A stretch of DNA of 64,000 nucleotides from Grimontia kaedaensis (GTDB lineage: Bacteria; Pseudomonadota; Gammaproteobacteria; Enterobacterales; Vibrionaceae): assembly GCF_023746615.1 (NCBI RefSeq), contig NZ_CP082275.1, positions 1,798,001-1,862,000 on the forward strand, in the 5' to 3' direction. A model generated the notes under the pieces. That model was given only the letters and a program-made list of their open reading frames with translations, searched no databases and had not been told where the DNA came from. Both the position numbers and the translations under genes were made by a program. Numbering within the stretch: position 1 is the stretch's first letter; each line of letters starts with the position of its first letter. Shown one piece after another: positions 43,356 through 52,681 of this stretch.

Positions 43356-44984
43356 TTATCGATTTGCCGAAGCTGTCGCTTCTTCTGCTTGATAGAAGCG
43401 GTAGAAGTTTTTGCCATTGTTTTTCACGTAATACATAGCTTCGTCAGCCTGCTCGATAAGTGCATTGATGGCTTCGTCGTTGTCAGGGTAGACGCTGATA
43501 CCGATACTTGATCCAACGCACGCGGTTTGCTCGTGGCCGATTTCAACGGGTAGGGCGACTTGGAATTGCAGATCTGATGCAATATCTGACACCGCCGTTT
43601 CGTAATTCGGGTTATAGGAGAAACCGATGAGGAACTCATCGCCACCCCAACGAGCTACCACATCAGAACCGCGGAAGAATTGCTTGATACGTTTGGCGAC
43701 TTCAATGATCACCTTGTCACCTGCATCATGACCGTATGTGTCGTTGACATGCTTGAAGCCATCGAGGTCTATCATTAGCACGGCAAATTTACGCTGTTTC
43801 TTTTCGGCGTCCTGAAGCGATACTTCCAACTTAGCCATACCAGCCCGACGGTTCAGAAGCTGAGTGATAGGGTCGTGTTCCGCCTCATAAATAATATTCT
43901 GCTCACGCTCGGCACGCTCTGTGATGTCGTAGAGTACAACTTCAAGTAAGCTGTCATCTGGATTATTAATGTCTTCGACTTTCGAAAATAGGCAGTGTAC
44001 CCAGCGGTCTGCAGCACGGACCTTATGTTTGAGCTGAATATCCATGGCGCTGAACTGGTTGCCAGGTTTAAGCCAGAACTCTTCAATGAATTCTTTGATT
44101 TCGGCAGGATCGTTGAAGTAACCCGTGAAGTCTGTTTTTGAGAATCGATCGGTATCGACAATAAAAGTCTGGCCGAGCAATCTCAGCAGTGCAGGGTTTG
44201 CAACAATAAGCTGATTCCCTGAATCAATCAGACCAATGCCGGCACTCGCTCTTTCAAATATAAAACGGAACTTTTTGGATAGATTTTCAGTTTCAGAACG
44301 CAGATCCCGCTCGTTATCTATTTGGTTGTTTACTGCATCGAGCAAGCCATTAATGTCGCTGACTAAGGCTCCGATTTCATTTTCTTTATGACCAACAGGA
44401 ACTTCGATTCTGGTTGTATCACCAGGCGTGATGATGTGGAAGCGATTAGCAATGTTTTTCATCGGTTCCGTCAGGATTCGGTTGACGATGATGAGTGTCA
44501 GCAACGCGATAATAACGGAATAGAAAACCAGCACAATAACCTGAATCTTCGCTAATGAAATGGCGTTGTTTTCAATGTAACGCTGATTTGGGTATACCAG
44601 CAGATCGCCGACAAATTCATTCTTGTCAAAAGGTGACACAATAGGGAAGATGATAGCGGTATCAGTCTGGTCCAGTTCGCTGTTACCAGAAAAAGAGGCG
44701 GAGAGACCGTCTTGGCTGGTTAAGCGAGCGGCTGAAATAATATCATTGGCTTCCAGTCCACGCAGCACTTCTTCTGCCAGTTCCTTATTACCCAAGTACA
44801 TTGCGATAGATGCGGTTTGTTCAATGGTTGTGATGACTTGCTTAATTTGACTACGGGAGCGGTCGACTTCTTGGTGATATGAAATATAAAACCAAGTGAT
44901 AGAGGCAAAAATCGAGAAAAGGAATGCGCCAGTGGCCACTCCCGTTGCTACCCGAATGTGAATACGTTTATTGAGAATCATCAA
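43356..44984 (-). CDS. Membrane diguanylate cyclase with PAS and GGDEF domains
   Basis: A 542-residue membrane protein. An N-terminal helix (ATGVATGAFLFSIFASITWF), a periplasmic sensor of CHASE8 type (TASIAMYLGNKELAEEVLRG), a second helix (VLVFYSVIIALLTLIIVN), HAMP (RILTEPMKNIANRF), PAS (FIFERASAGIGLIDSGNQL) and a GGDEF domain with intact WGGDEF. The inhibitory I-site RGSD lies five residues before GGDEF, so an active, feedback-inhibited c-di-GMP synthase is predicted. The start overlaps the preceding PstS-like gene by 17 bases. Confidence 0.92.
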   Translation of the reverse strand: MMILNKRIHIRVATGVATGAFLFSIFASITWFYISYHQEVDRSRSQIKQVITTIEQTASIAMYLGNKELAEEVLRGLEANDIISAARLTSQDGLSASFSGNSELDQTDTAIIFPIVSPFDKNEFVGDLLVYPNQRYIENNAISLAKIQVIVLVFYSVIIALLTLIIVNRILTEPMKNIANRFHIITPGDTTRIEVPVGHKENEIGALVSDINGLLDAVNNQIDNERDLRSETENLSKKFRFIFERASAGIGLIDSGNQLIVANPALLRLLGQTFIVDTDRFSKTDFTGYFNDPAEIKEFIEEFWLKPGNQFSAMDIQLKHKVRAADRWVHCLFSKVEDINNPDDSLLEVVLYDITERAEREQNIIYEAEHDPITQLLNRRAGMAKLEVSLQDAEKKQRKFAVLMIDLDGFKHVNDTYGHDAGDKVIIEVAKRIKQFFRGSDVVARWGGDEFLIGFSYNPNYETAVSDIASDLQFQVALPVEIGHEQTACVGSSIGISVYPDNDEAINALIEQADEAMYYVKNNGKNFYRFYQAEEATASANR

Positions 44985-45402
44985 ATCGATATACCACTTT
45001 TAAACCATCGACCAAGTCGGCTTCGTTGATATAAGCAATCGCGTTCTTGTTATCTTTTACTAGAGCAATGACGTCAGCGGAAGAACGAACGGTTAGTGGA
45101 GGCTCTGACTTGCCGGTAAAAAGTAACCTTGCCCAGTAAGCGTTAATTTGCGCGGCAGATTTGCCGACTAGCATCCGATAAAAATACTCGCGTTCTTTGC
45201 TTTTCTCAGGAAGATCGGTTGTATTCGCTGATTCTCCGTTTGGATAGGAGTTGTAACGACCCATGTATAGGTCTATCAACTGCCGAGAGGACAAGGAACT
45301 TAGCGGGTTGTCTGCATTCACAACCACAACCAACTCGGCACGGACTCCGGGAGACCATGCTAGCCATATCAATGTGAGTATTGCGAATACAAATTTTTTC
45401 AT
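44968..45402 (-). CDS. Small PstS-like periplasmic binding protein
   Basis: A 144-residue exported protein: signal peptide (FVFAILTLIWLAWSPGVRA) and a half-size domain resembling phosphate/PstS-type binding proteins (ADNPLSSLSSRQLIDLYMGR, NKNAIAYINEADLVDGLKVV). Full PstS is over 300 residues. Wedged between a porin and a diguanylate cyclase, it may be the ligand-sensing partner of the cyclase rather than a transporter part. Start chosen at ATG 45402; 1 base separates it from the porin stop. Confidence 0.82.
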   Translation of the reverse strand: MKKFVFAILTLIWLAWSPGVRAELVVVVNADNPLSSLSSRQLIDLYMGRYNSYPNGESANTTDLPEKSKEREYFYRMLVGKSAAQINAYWARLLFTGKSEPPLTVRSSADVIALVKDNKNAIAYINEADLVDGLKVVYRFDDSQ

Positions 45403-45403
45403 A

Positions 45404-46657
45404 TCAGAACACAAAACTCAGGCTAATAGAGAAGGTATCGATATATTCAGGTACTGGCTTTGTTAGGCTTTTTTCAGTTACTGACCAGCCCCCGATCCTA
45501 TCGTTGTTCAACCAAGTTCTTTCAAATTGTCCTTTTAGTGATAGCTGTGGATTGATGTAATAACGCGCTCCAACACCGAACGTCTCCTGGTCGATCACTC
45601 TTGCATCTAGGTTGGTCTTGATTACCTCATATGCATAACTGATCTCTGGTACTGTTAAAACGTTACCAAGTGGTGGTTCTAATTCGTAGAAGTTGCCTAC
45701 AGATTTTGCTTTTGAAACAAAACCGTAAATGGTGAGGTCATCAACTGTTTTTCCGAGGCTGGTATATCCCGCCATCAAATCTGGAAAGAAAGGCCAATCA
45801 GCATCCGTGTAACTCAATTCGGTTTGTACGTTCCAGTCTCCGGTTTCATATTGAGCGCCGACCGAATAGTAGTGAAAGCGTGTTGATTCGAATTCAAAGT
45901 CCTGCAATGTGCCTTGAAGTGAGGGCCATGCTGCTAGAATTTGCGTGTTCCCTGCAGCTAACGCGATCAAAGACGCCGCTGGGTTTCCCTCATCAACTTT
46001 GGCCGAGGCCGCTGAAGCTGAGAGGTTCCAATGGTCAGACATAAAACTAACTTTTGCCCCCACTAGAGGTGACAATGTCACTTCGTAAGAGCTAAATACG
46101 GTGTTTATGGATACTTCGGACTGCCCACCAAACACTTTGGCTTCTATGACGCCATCTGAAAATGGTTTGGTGTAAGCAATGTCACCGCCATTCAAGCTGG
46201 TAATAGGAATATTGGCGTAGAAATCGGTGATGGGTTTGGTCCACAGGTAAGCAAAACCTACATCGCGGTATTCTGACAACATATAAATCGGAGTGGCGAT
46301 ACGTCCGACTCTAACGGTCACGTCTGGAGAGATTTTGTATCGGAGAAAGGCCCAGGCAATGCTCTTATTTAAATTGTTTTCTATACGATCCTGAACAACT
46401 CCCTGAATCACAAAGTCCCAATTGTCAGAGAGACTGGCATTAAGTTGTAATCCCACCGCAGAACCCGCTTTAACGCTCCACTCGTCAAAGACACCTTCTT
46501 TGGTTAGGTCATAAACGAAACCAAAATCTTCGGAGCCTGAGTGAATGGCAGATATATTTCCGAACCCACTGACCTTGACGTGCTCATTAGCCGCAGTATT
46601 ACCTGAAGCTAATGTAGCTGCTGAAGCGGCAAGTAATGTGAGTTTGAGCGGTCGCAA
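45404..46657 (-). CDS. Outer-membrane porin-like beta-barrel
   Basis: A 417-residue protein with a signal peptide (LTLLAASAATLASGNTAANE) and alternating amphipathic strands ending in a C-terminal phenylalanine (LSFVF), the mark of outer-membrane beta-barrels. I could not place it in a specific porin family. First gene of a three-gene operon with the PstS-like protein and the diguanylate cyclase, suggesting it delivers the ligand sensed by them. Confidence 0.78.
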   Translation of the reverse strand: MRPLKLTLLAASAATLASGNTAANEHVKVSGFGNISAIHSGSEDFGFVYDLTKEGVFDEWSVKAGSAVGLQLNASLSDNWDFVIQGVVQDRIENNLNKSIAWAFLRYKISPDVTVRVGRIATPIYMLSEYRDVGFAYLWTKPITDFYANIPITSLNGGDIAYTKPFSDGVIEAKVFGGQSEVSINTVFSSYEVTLSPLVGAKVSFMSDHWNLSASAASAKVDEGNPAASLIALAAGNTQILAAWPSLQGTLQDFEFESTRFHYYSVGAQYETGDWNVQTELSYTDADWPFFPDLMAGYTSLGKTVDDLTIYGFVSKAKSVGNFYELEPPLGNVLTVPEISYAYEVIKTNLDARVIDQETFGVGARYYINPQLSLKGQFERTWLNNDRIGGWSVTEKSLTKPVPEYIDTFSISLSFVF

Positions 46658-46869
46658 TTAGTCGTTCCGATTCATGTTTGGGACACTTATTAAATATAAG
46701 ACATATTTCGGATTTCTCTCGTTAAATACTGTTTTATGTAGGATTTCGACCATGGTCTAGTCTCACTGAGCTGTTTTGCCAATATCAACAGTGATATAAA
46801 GGTTTAAAGCGCTAATGGATGAATGATGAAAAAAGCGCGTAGATCCCTCGAATAGAAAGGAAGCTCAAC

Positions 46870-47586
46870 ATGCAATTTCCCTATAAAAACATTGTCATAC
46901 TTACAGGTGCTGGTATCTCTGCAGAGTCAGGGATCCGGACCTTCAGAGCTCAAGACGGTTTATGGGAAGAGCATCACATCGAGGATGTTGCCACGCCTGA
47001 AGGTTTCGCAAGAAATCCGGCATTAGTTCAAACCTTCTACAACCAACGCCGAAGACAATTGCAGTCAGGTGTTGCTCCGAATGCTGCTCACGAAGCGCTG
47101 GCAAAGCTGGAACAGGAGCTGGAAGGATCACTGACTGTTGTCACACAAAACATCGACAATCTTCATGAACGTGCGGGAAGCGAAAACATTATCCATATGC
47201 ATGGCGAGTTATTGAAAGCGCGCTGCAGCGGTTCTAATCAGGTGTTGGATTGGAAAGATGACATCATGGTCGATGATTTATGCCATTGCTGCCAAATGCC
47301 ATCGCCAATGAGGCCACATGTCGTCTGGTTTGGTGAAATGCCACTTGATATGGACAAGATTCATACCGCCTTGGTAAAAGCAGACCTATTTATCTCGATT
47401 GGTACGTCGGGCTCTGTTTATCCTGCAGCAGGGTTTGTGCACGAAGCGGCGATTAATGGCGCGAGAACGATTGAAGTGAACCTGGAACCGAGTGCTGTAG
47501 AAAGTGAGTTTGATGAAAAGCGTTATGGAAAGGCGAGCGTTTTGGTCCCAGAACTGGTTGAAGAGATTCTTGCACTGCAAGATTGA
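46870..47586 (+). CDS. cobB: NAD-dependent protein deacylase, sirtuin
   Basis: A 238-residue sirtuin. Motifs GAGISAESGIRTFR, TQNIDNLHERAG and HMHGE hold the NAD site and the catalytic His; zinc-site cysteines lie in KARCSGS and LCHCCQ. It removes acetyl and succinyl groups from lysines. It is the short form, like the internally started form of E. coli CobB. An AGAAAGGAAGC Shine-Dalgarno precedes the ATG. Divergent from the porin operon and convergent with potD. Confidence 0.94.
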   Translation: MQFPYKNIVILTGAGISAESGIRTFRAQDGLWEEHHIEDVATPEGFARNPALVQTFYNQRRRQLQSGVAPNAAHEALAKLEQELEGSLTVVTQNIDNLHERAGSENIIHMHGELLKARCSGSNQVLDWKDDIMVDDLCHCCQMPSPMRPHVVWFGEMPLDMDKIHTALVKADLFISIGTSGSVYPAAGFVHEAAINGARTIEVNLEPSAVESEFDEKRYGKASVLVPELVEEILALQD

Positions 47587-47607
47587 GCTGGTTTGACAAT
47601 GAGTGAT

Positions 47608-47632
47608 AAAAAGCGGCCATTGGCCGCTTTTT
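47608..47632. terminator. Bidirectional terminator between cobB and potD
   Basis: AAGCGGCC / GGCCGCTT around ATT, flanked by A's on the left and T's on the right, so both convergent transcripts can end here. Confidence 0.9.
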
Positions 47633-47638
47633 GTGTGT

Positions 47639-48679
47639 TTATTGACCCGCTTTCAGCTTTTGGAAGTACTCTTCATAAAGCACATTCGCTTCGCCAACTG
47701 AACTTTGCCATTCACCTTTCTCCATCACATCTTGTGGTGGGTAGATGCTTGGATCGTCTTTGAATGCTTTCGGTAGGAGAGGGTAAGCCGCTTTAACCGG
47801 AGTTGGGTAACCGATTTCGATAGCCAGTTTCGCTGCATTCTCAGGACGTAGCAGGAAGTCGATCATCTTGTGTGCAGCGTCCACGTTTTTCGCTGTCGCT
47901 GGGATCGCAAGGCTATCCATCCAGAAAATCGCGCCTTCTTCTGGCCATACGATGTCGACGGGTGCGCCTTCGCTACGAGCGATGTAAGCAGAACCGTTCC
48001 AAAGCATACCCAGTGCAACTTCACCTGCCATATAAGGGTTTGCTGGGAAGTCTGAGTTGAACACCAGCACGTTTGGCATAATCTTCTTTAGCTCATCGTA
48101 AGCCGCTTTGATTTCTTCCGGGTTGGTGGTGTTAGCCGAGTAGCCGAGTTTGGTCAGCGCGATATGGAAGAATTCACGAGCGTCATCCATCATCAGCAGT
48201 TGGCCTTCGTAGTTAGGACTCCAAAGGTCGGCCCATGAGTTAACAGAGTCTTTTTCAATAAAGTCTGTATTCACACCAATACCTGTAGCGCCCCAAATGT
48301 AAGGGATAGAGTATTGGTTATCTGGGTCAAACGGCTTGTTCAGGTTGTTTGGATCAAGGCCGTCGAAGTGGCTGAGTTTGCTTTTATCGAGTTTTTGCAG
48401 CATGCCTTCGTCGCGCATCTTCTTCACATAGTAAGTCGATGGCACAACCAGATCGTAACCTTCAGGGTGTGTTTTTAATTTTGCATACATGCTTTCATTT
48501 GACTCGTAGGTTGAGTAAATGACTTTGATGCCAGTTTCCTCAGTGAACTGTTCAAGCACTTCAGTAGGAATGTATTCTGACCAGTTGTAGAAGTAGAGCT
48601 CTTCGTCAGCAACAGCAGCAGTAGAAAGAAGAGAGAAGGACAGGGCGCTTCCTAGCACAAACTTGGACCAGGCTTTCAT
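47639..48679 (-). CDS. potD: Spermidine/putrescine-binding protein PotD
   Basis: A 346-residue periplasmic polyamine-binding protein. Signal peptide (FVLGSALSFSLLSTAAVA) then DEELYFYNWSEYIPTEV, typical of PotD/PotF mature N-termini. It captures spermidine or putrescine for PotABC. Last gene of potABCD, 126 bases after potC, with hairpins in that gap that may adjust expression. Confidence 0.93.
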   Translation of the reverse strand: MKAWSKFVLGSALSFSLLSTAAVADEELYFYNWSEYIPTEVLEQFTEETGIKVIYSTYESNESMYAKLKTHPEGYDLVVPSTYYVKKMRDEGMLQKLDKSKLSHFDGLDPNNLNKPFDPDNQYSIPYIWGATGIGVNTDFIEKDSVNSWADLWSPNYEGQLLMMDDAREFFHIALTKLGYSANTTNPEEIKAAYDELKKIMPNVLVFNSDFPANPYMAGEVALGMLWNGSAYIARSEGAPVDIVWPEEGAIFWMDSLAIPATAKNVDAAHKMIDFLLRPENAAKLAIEIGYPTPVKAAYPLLPKAFKDDPSIYPPQDVMEKGEWQSSVGEANVLYEEYFQKLKAGQ

Positions 48680-48768
48680 CGAAAACTCCTGTAGTTTTTT
48701 GTTGGTATGAGTTAGTTAGAATAATGGGTGGTTTGAACCATCCGTGACTGAAAAATGCGAAAACAACA

Positions 48769-48799
48769 GAGGGGAACGACCTTGAAGGTTGATCCCCTC
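48769..48799 (-). terminator. Hairpin between potC and potD
   Basis: GAGGGG / CCCCTC with extra inner pairing (ACCTT/AAGGT) forms a hairpin 7 bases after the potC stop, followed on the minus strand by a T-rich stretch. Likely a partial terminator or mRNA-stability element within the pot operon. Confidence 0.5.
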
Positions 48800-48805
48800 G
48801 TATCA

Positions 48806-49576
48806 TTATCGCACTTTGTCGCGTGCCAGCATCTGAGAGCAAATAACCAGCACGAGAGAGACGATAAGCATCAGCGTCGCCAGAGCATTCACTTCTGGAG
48901 AAACGCCAACCTTAACCATTGAGTAGATTTTCAGTGGCAAGATTTCGTAGCTTGGACCCGTCACGAACGAACTAACGATGACGTCGTCCAAAGACAGGGT
49001 AAAGCTTAACAACCAGCCTGCAGCAACGGCAGGTGCGGCCAGAGGCAGAATGATTTTTGTCAGAATCGTCCACTCACTCGCAGCTAAGTCTTTCGCTGCT
49101 TCAAGCATACGTGCATCAAAACCATTCAGTCGGCTGTAAACCGTCACGACAACAAACGGCAGACAGAAAGTGATGTGTGACAGCAATAGGGTCAGGAAGC
49201 CCAGTTGTGCGCCCATCAACACGAACAGTGCCAATAGCGAGATTGCCATTACGATGTCAGGAGACATCATTACCACGAACAGCATGCCATTCACGAAGCC
49301 TTTACCGCGGAAGCGATAGCGGAACAGGGCAACGGCAGTCAGACTGCCGATAACCGCCGCTGCGGTTGCAGAAAACACAGCAATGGTCAGTGAGTTCCAC
49401 GCCGCCTGCACCAGGCTGTCGTTATTCAAAAGCAGGGTGTACCACTTGGTGGTAAAACCTTTCCACTCCATACCGAATTTACTTTCGTTAAACGAGTTAA
49501 CGATAAGAATGACGATAGGGATGTATAAGAACGCATAGACCAGCGACATAAAGCTGGTACGGAAAAACTTACTCAT
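48806..49576 (-). CDS. potC: Polyamine ABC transporter permease PotC
   Basis: A 256-residue permease with six helices and the EAA motif EAAKDLAASEWTILTKIILP. It forms the membrane channel with PotB. Its start overlaps the potB stop (ATGA). Confidence 0.94.
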   Translation of the reverse strand: MSKFFRTSFMSLVYAFLYIPIVILIVNSFNESKFGMEWKGFTTKWYTLLLNNDSLVQAAWNSLTIAVFSATAAAVIGSLTAVALFRYRFRGKGFVNGMLFVVMMSPDIVMAISLLALFVLMGAQLGFLTLLLSHITFCLPFVVVTVYSRLNGFDARMLEAAKDLAASEWTILTKIILPLAAPAVAAGWLLSFTLSLDDVIVSSFVTGPSYEILPLKIYSMVKVGVSPEVNALATLMLIVSLVLVICSQMLARDKVR

Positions 49577-50427
49577 TCCAGCTCTACCTTCTTGTTAATC
49601 AGTTTGCCAACACGCCAGTAGGCGAACAGCATAAGACCCATCAATACAGTCAGGGAAATACTCGCTGCTGAACCAAACGGCCAGTCACGAACATTCAGGA
49701 TCTGACTCTTGATGACGTTACCAATCAACAGGTTCTTCGCGCCGCCCAGCAGGTCAGATACGTAGAACATACCCAGTGCTGGAAGCAGAACCAGAAGACA
49801 GCCAGCAATGATGCCCGGCATGGTCAAAGGCAAGATGACTTTGATAAATGCCTGAAGCTTGCTTGCGCCCAAATCTTTCGCCGCCTCAAGATAGCTGTTG
49901 TCCAGCTTCTCGATACTTGAGTAAAGCGGAAGAATCATAAATGGCAGCAGGATATAAACTAGGCCAATCATCACCGCATACTCGGTGTACATAATACGTA
50001 GTGGCTTATCGATAATACCCAGCGTCAGTAGGCCTTCGTTAAGCAAACCACGGGTACCCAAGAAAATTTTCAGGCCATAAGTACGGATCAGTGAGTTAGT
50101 CCAAAAAGGAATAATCACCATAAACAGCATCACAGGACGCCATTTCACTGGCATGCGCGCAATAATGTACGCAAACGGGTAACCAATCAGCAAACAGAGC
50201 AGAGTAGCAATGGCTGCCATGTAGAATGAATGCCAAACCACCTTCGCGTAGAGCGGGTCCATCAACTTGGCGTAGTTGCTCAAGGTGAAGGTCATCTCAA
50301 TCAAGTTTGCGTCATCGCGGGTAAGGAAGCTGGTGACAATAATCATCAGGTTCGGAATAAACACGAACAGCAGCAACCAACCTACAATCACGCCAATGAT
50401 GGCGTTTTGGAGATTAAGCTTCTTCAT
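49573..50427 (-). CDS. potB: Polyamine ABC transporter permease PotB
   Basis: A 284-residue permease matching E. coli PotB throughout (LLFVFIPNLMIIVTSFLTRD; EAA motif EAAKDLGASKLQAFIKVILP). ATG 50427 lies inside the end of potA (14-base overlap), as in E. coli, and is preferred to the open start at 50469. Confidence 0.94.
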   Translation of the reverse strand: MKKLNLQNAIIGVIVGWLLLFVFIPNLMIIVTSFLTRDDANLIEMTFTLSNYAKLMDPLYAKVVWHSFYMAAIATLLCLLIGYPFAYIIARMPVKWRPVMLFMVIIPFWTNSLIRTYGLKIFLGTRGLLNEGLLTLGIIDKPLRIMYTEYAVMIGLVYILLPFMILPLYSSIEKLDNSYLEAAKDLGASKLQAFIKVILPLTMPGIIAGCLLVLLPALGMFYVSDLLGGAKNLLIGNVIKSQILNVRDWPFGSAASISLTVLMGLMLFAYWRVGKLINKKVELE

Positions 50428-51541
50428 CAGGCAGTACCACTTCCCAGCTTTCAACCCAGGTAATCGCAACTTTCTGATCCAATGAGTGGTCTACATCTGG
50501 ATCGTCTTCATTGAAGAACTCGCTGACCATGACTGACATGCCAGATTCCAGCTCAAGCACTGAATCCAGCGTCATGCCCTTGTAGTTGCGCTCGCGAACG
50601 TAACCGATAATGCCATTGCCAGAATCTGCCGCTTCGATTTCTTCGATACGCAGATCTTCAGGGCGAAGCAGAACTTTCACACGGTCACCCGCTTTGACGT
50701 CCAACTTACAGTAAACCTGACACTCACGGCCTTCGATGGTCGCAGTAATTCGCTGCTCATCGATGCGCGAGATGACATCTGCATCGAACACGTTGATTTC
50801 GCCAATGAAGCGCGCAACAAACAGGTTTGCAGGTTCTTCGTAGATTTCGCGAGGGGTTCCATCTTGGACTACTTCACCTGACTTCATCACAATGATGCGG
50901 TCAGACATCGACAGGGCTTCTTCCTGATCGTGAGTAACGAAGATGAAAGTAATGCCAAGTTTACGCTGGAGCTGTTTCAGCTCCATCTGCATTTGTTTAC
51001 GTAGTTTGTAATCCAGCGCAGAGAGCGATTCGTCCAATAGCAATACTTTAGGTTTGTTCACCACAGCACGCGCGATAGCAACACGTTGTTGCTGGCCACC
51101 AGAAAGCTGGTGAGGTTTACGAGGGGCGAATTGCTCGAGTTGAACCATACGAAGTGCTTCCATCACACGAGGTTCGATCTCACTTTCAGCGACTTTCTGC
51201 ATGCGCAGGCCGAAAGCAACGTTGTCGAACACAGTCATGTGTGGGAACAGCGCATAGCTCTGGAATACGGTATTTACATGGCGTTGTTCTGCGGGGATAG
51301 CAGTAACATCCTGCTCATCGATGATAACTTGGCCATCGTCTGCATCTTCAAGACCAGCAATCAAACGAAGTACTGTGGTCTTGCCACAACCTGACGGACC
51401 TAGAATGGTTAAAAACTCACCGTTGTTAATTTCAAGATCGAAGTTTGAGATGATCTCTTTTCCATCGAAGCTCTTACACAGTCCTTTCAACTGGACAACG
51501 GGTTTTTTAATTGGTTGTGTTGCGTTCAATTCTACTCTCAC
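50414..51541 (-). CDS. potA: Polyamine ABC transporter ATPase PotA
   Basis: A 375-residue ATPase with Walker A GPSGCGKTT, signature LSGGQQQR, Walker B VLLLDESLSALD and a C-terminal TOBE domain. Powers spermidine/putrescine uptake through PotBC. The start is GTG 51541 after TAAGGAGT. First gene of potABCD. The Glu-to-Ser difference just after Walker B Asp-Glu (DES) is normal in PotA. Confidence 0.94.
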   Translation of the reverse strand: MRVELNATQPIKKPVVQLKGLCKSFDGKEIISNFDLEINNGEFLTILGPSGCGKTTVLRLIAGLEDADDGQVIIDEQDVTAIPAEQRHVNTVFQSYALFPHMTVFDNVAFGLRMQKVAESEIEPRVMEALRMVQLEQFAPRKPHQLSGGQQQRVAIARAVVNKPKVLLLDESLSALDYKLRKQMQMELKQLQRKLGITFIFVTHDQEEALSMSDRIIVMKSGEVVQDGTPREIYEEPANLFVARFIGEINVFDADVISRIDEQRITATIEGRECQVYCKLDVKAGDRVKVLLRPEDLRIEEIEAADSGNGIIGYVRERNYKGMTLDSVLELESGMSVMVSEFFNEDDPDVDHSLDQKVAITWVESWEVVLPDEEA

Positions 51542-51871
51542 TCCTTACACCGCGGGCGATTAGCTAAGTAAAAATTCCCCTAAAAATAGACGGCGCATGA
51601 TAGACGCGCGAACCATGAAGTTAAAGCGTTTTTTCATGTTTTATCGGCAATTTTTCGCCCAAAAGTTGACGCGGTATCGGAAATTGTAGAAACCGCGAGC
51701 AAATCCGATTCTTGTGACCTGCGTCGATAAATTGGAGACGAAGGCGTTCGGTAGTATAGACCGTTAATGTGACGCCTAAAAATGCGACACCTTGAGACGT
51801 GTCCAAAAAATATCACCTATAACTTTAAGAGTGGGGAAATTTCTTAGGCTAAAGACAAAAGTTACTTTGCT
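51542..51871. other. Divergent intergenic region before potA
   Basis: About 330 bases with no credible ORF. It must hold the potA promoter and that of the rightward membrane-protein operon. I noticed CGCGGT/ACCGCG arms at 51670-51697 (16-base loop) and an imperfect GGCGT/ACGCC repeat further right, neither clearly functional. Confidence 0.45.
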
Positions 51872-52681
51872 ATGAATAAACAACAGTTGAGCAACGCACT
51901 TCACGTTGGCGGCACCTTAGAGAATGCGCTGAGCGGTAACTACAACTTAAGTGCTTCCAGTGTGGTTCAGGAAGCCGTTAAGCTGACGCAGAAGCATTTT
52001 TGGCAGTTCCTGCCAGCTACCGTCGTTTTGACCATGGCGCACATCCTGATTTTCCTGGTGGCGCTGACCATTATGAATGGCACGCCTTATTCGGTGATGG
52101 AAGCCTTCATTGGTAAACAGCAGATGACGCCTGATCTTATGGCATCAGCGCGGATTGCTGTTTTTGCAGCCACAGTCCTGTCAGCGCCCCTTTACGCAGG
52201 GGCAAGCTTAATGGGGTTGAGTCATGCCATTGGATTCAGAACTAAGCCAAGGCATATCATCAAAGGTTTGGCTTATGCACTCGCCGTAACACTGGCCATG
52301 AGCTTTATCAATGCTCTGCAAAGCTTTAGCAGTCAGTTAATACCACTGTTGGGTATCTTCCTCGGTATCACCTTCTCTATGACCATTTTGCTGATCTGTG
52401 AAAAGCGCCTTCGGCCGGTAGAGGCGATGATCGTTTCATTTAGGGCGATTATCAAAAAACTGATACCATTAACGTTGGTTTACATCGTCATTGCTGTCCT
52501 GTTCGTGTTTTCTTATGCAACCGCAGGTTTGGCGCTGGTATGGGCGTTGCCATTTATGTTCAATGTGAAGGGCGTGCTTTACCGCGAAATGTTCGGTGTT
52601 GGTATTGAAGTGACCGTGTCACAAGAAGGGGATGATGACTCTTCTTCTGACGATGGCAACAAAGAGGTTTTCAACGCTTAA
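51872..52681 (+). CDS. Inner-membrane protein of unknown function
   Basis: A 269-residue protein with about six predicted helices (TVVLTMAHILIFLVALTIMN and following) and a hydrophilic, acidic C-terminal tail (EGDDDSSSDDGNKE). I do not recognise the family with confidence. bax starts directly after its stop codon, so the two are co-transcribed, which suggests a cell-envelope role. Confidence 0.7.
   Translation: MNKQQLSNALHVGGTLENALSGNYNLSASSVVQEAVKLTQKHFWQFLPATVVLTMAHILIFLVALTIMNGTPYSVMEAFIGKQQMTPDLMASARIAVFAATVLSAPLYAGASLMGLSHAIGFRTKPRHIIKGLAYALAVTLAMSFINALQSFSSQLIPLLGIFLGITFSMTILLICEKRLRPVEAMIVSFRAIIKKLIPLTLVYIVIAVLFVFSYATAGLALVWALPFMFNVKGVLYREMFGVGIEVTVSQEGDDDSSSDDGNKEVFNA

Noticed and set aside
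51670..51697. CGCGGT/ACCGCG inverted repeat before potA
   Set aside because: Short arms with a 16-base loop; expected by chance and no T-run or conserved position.
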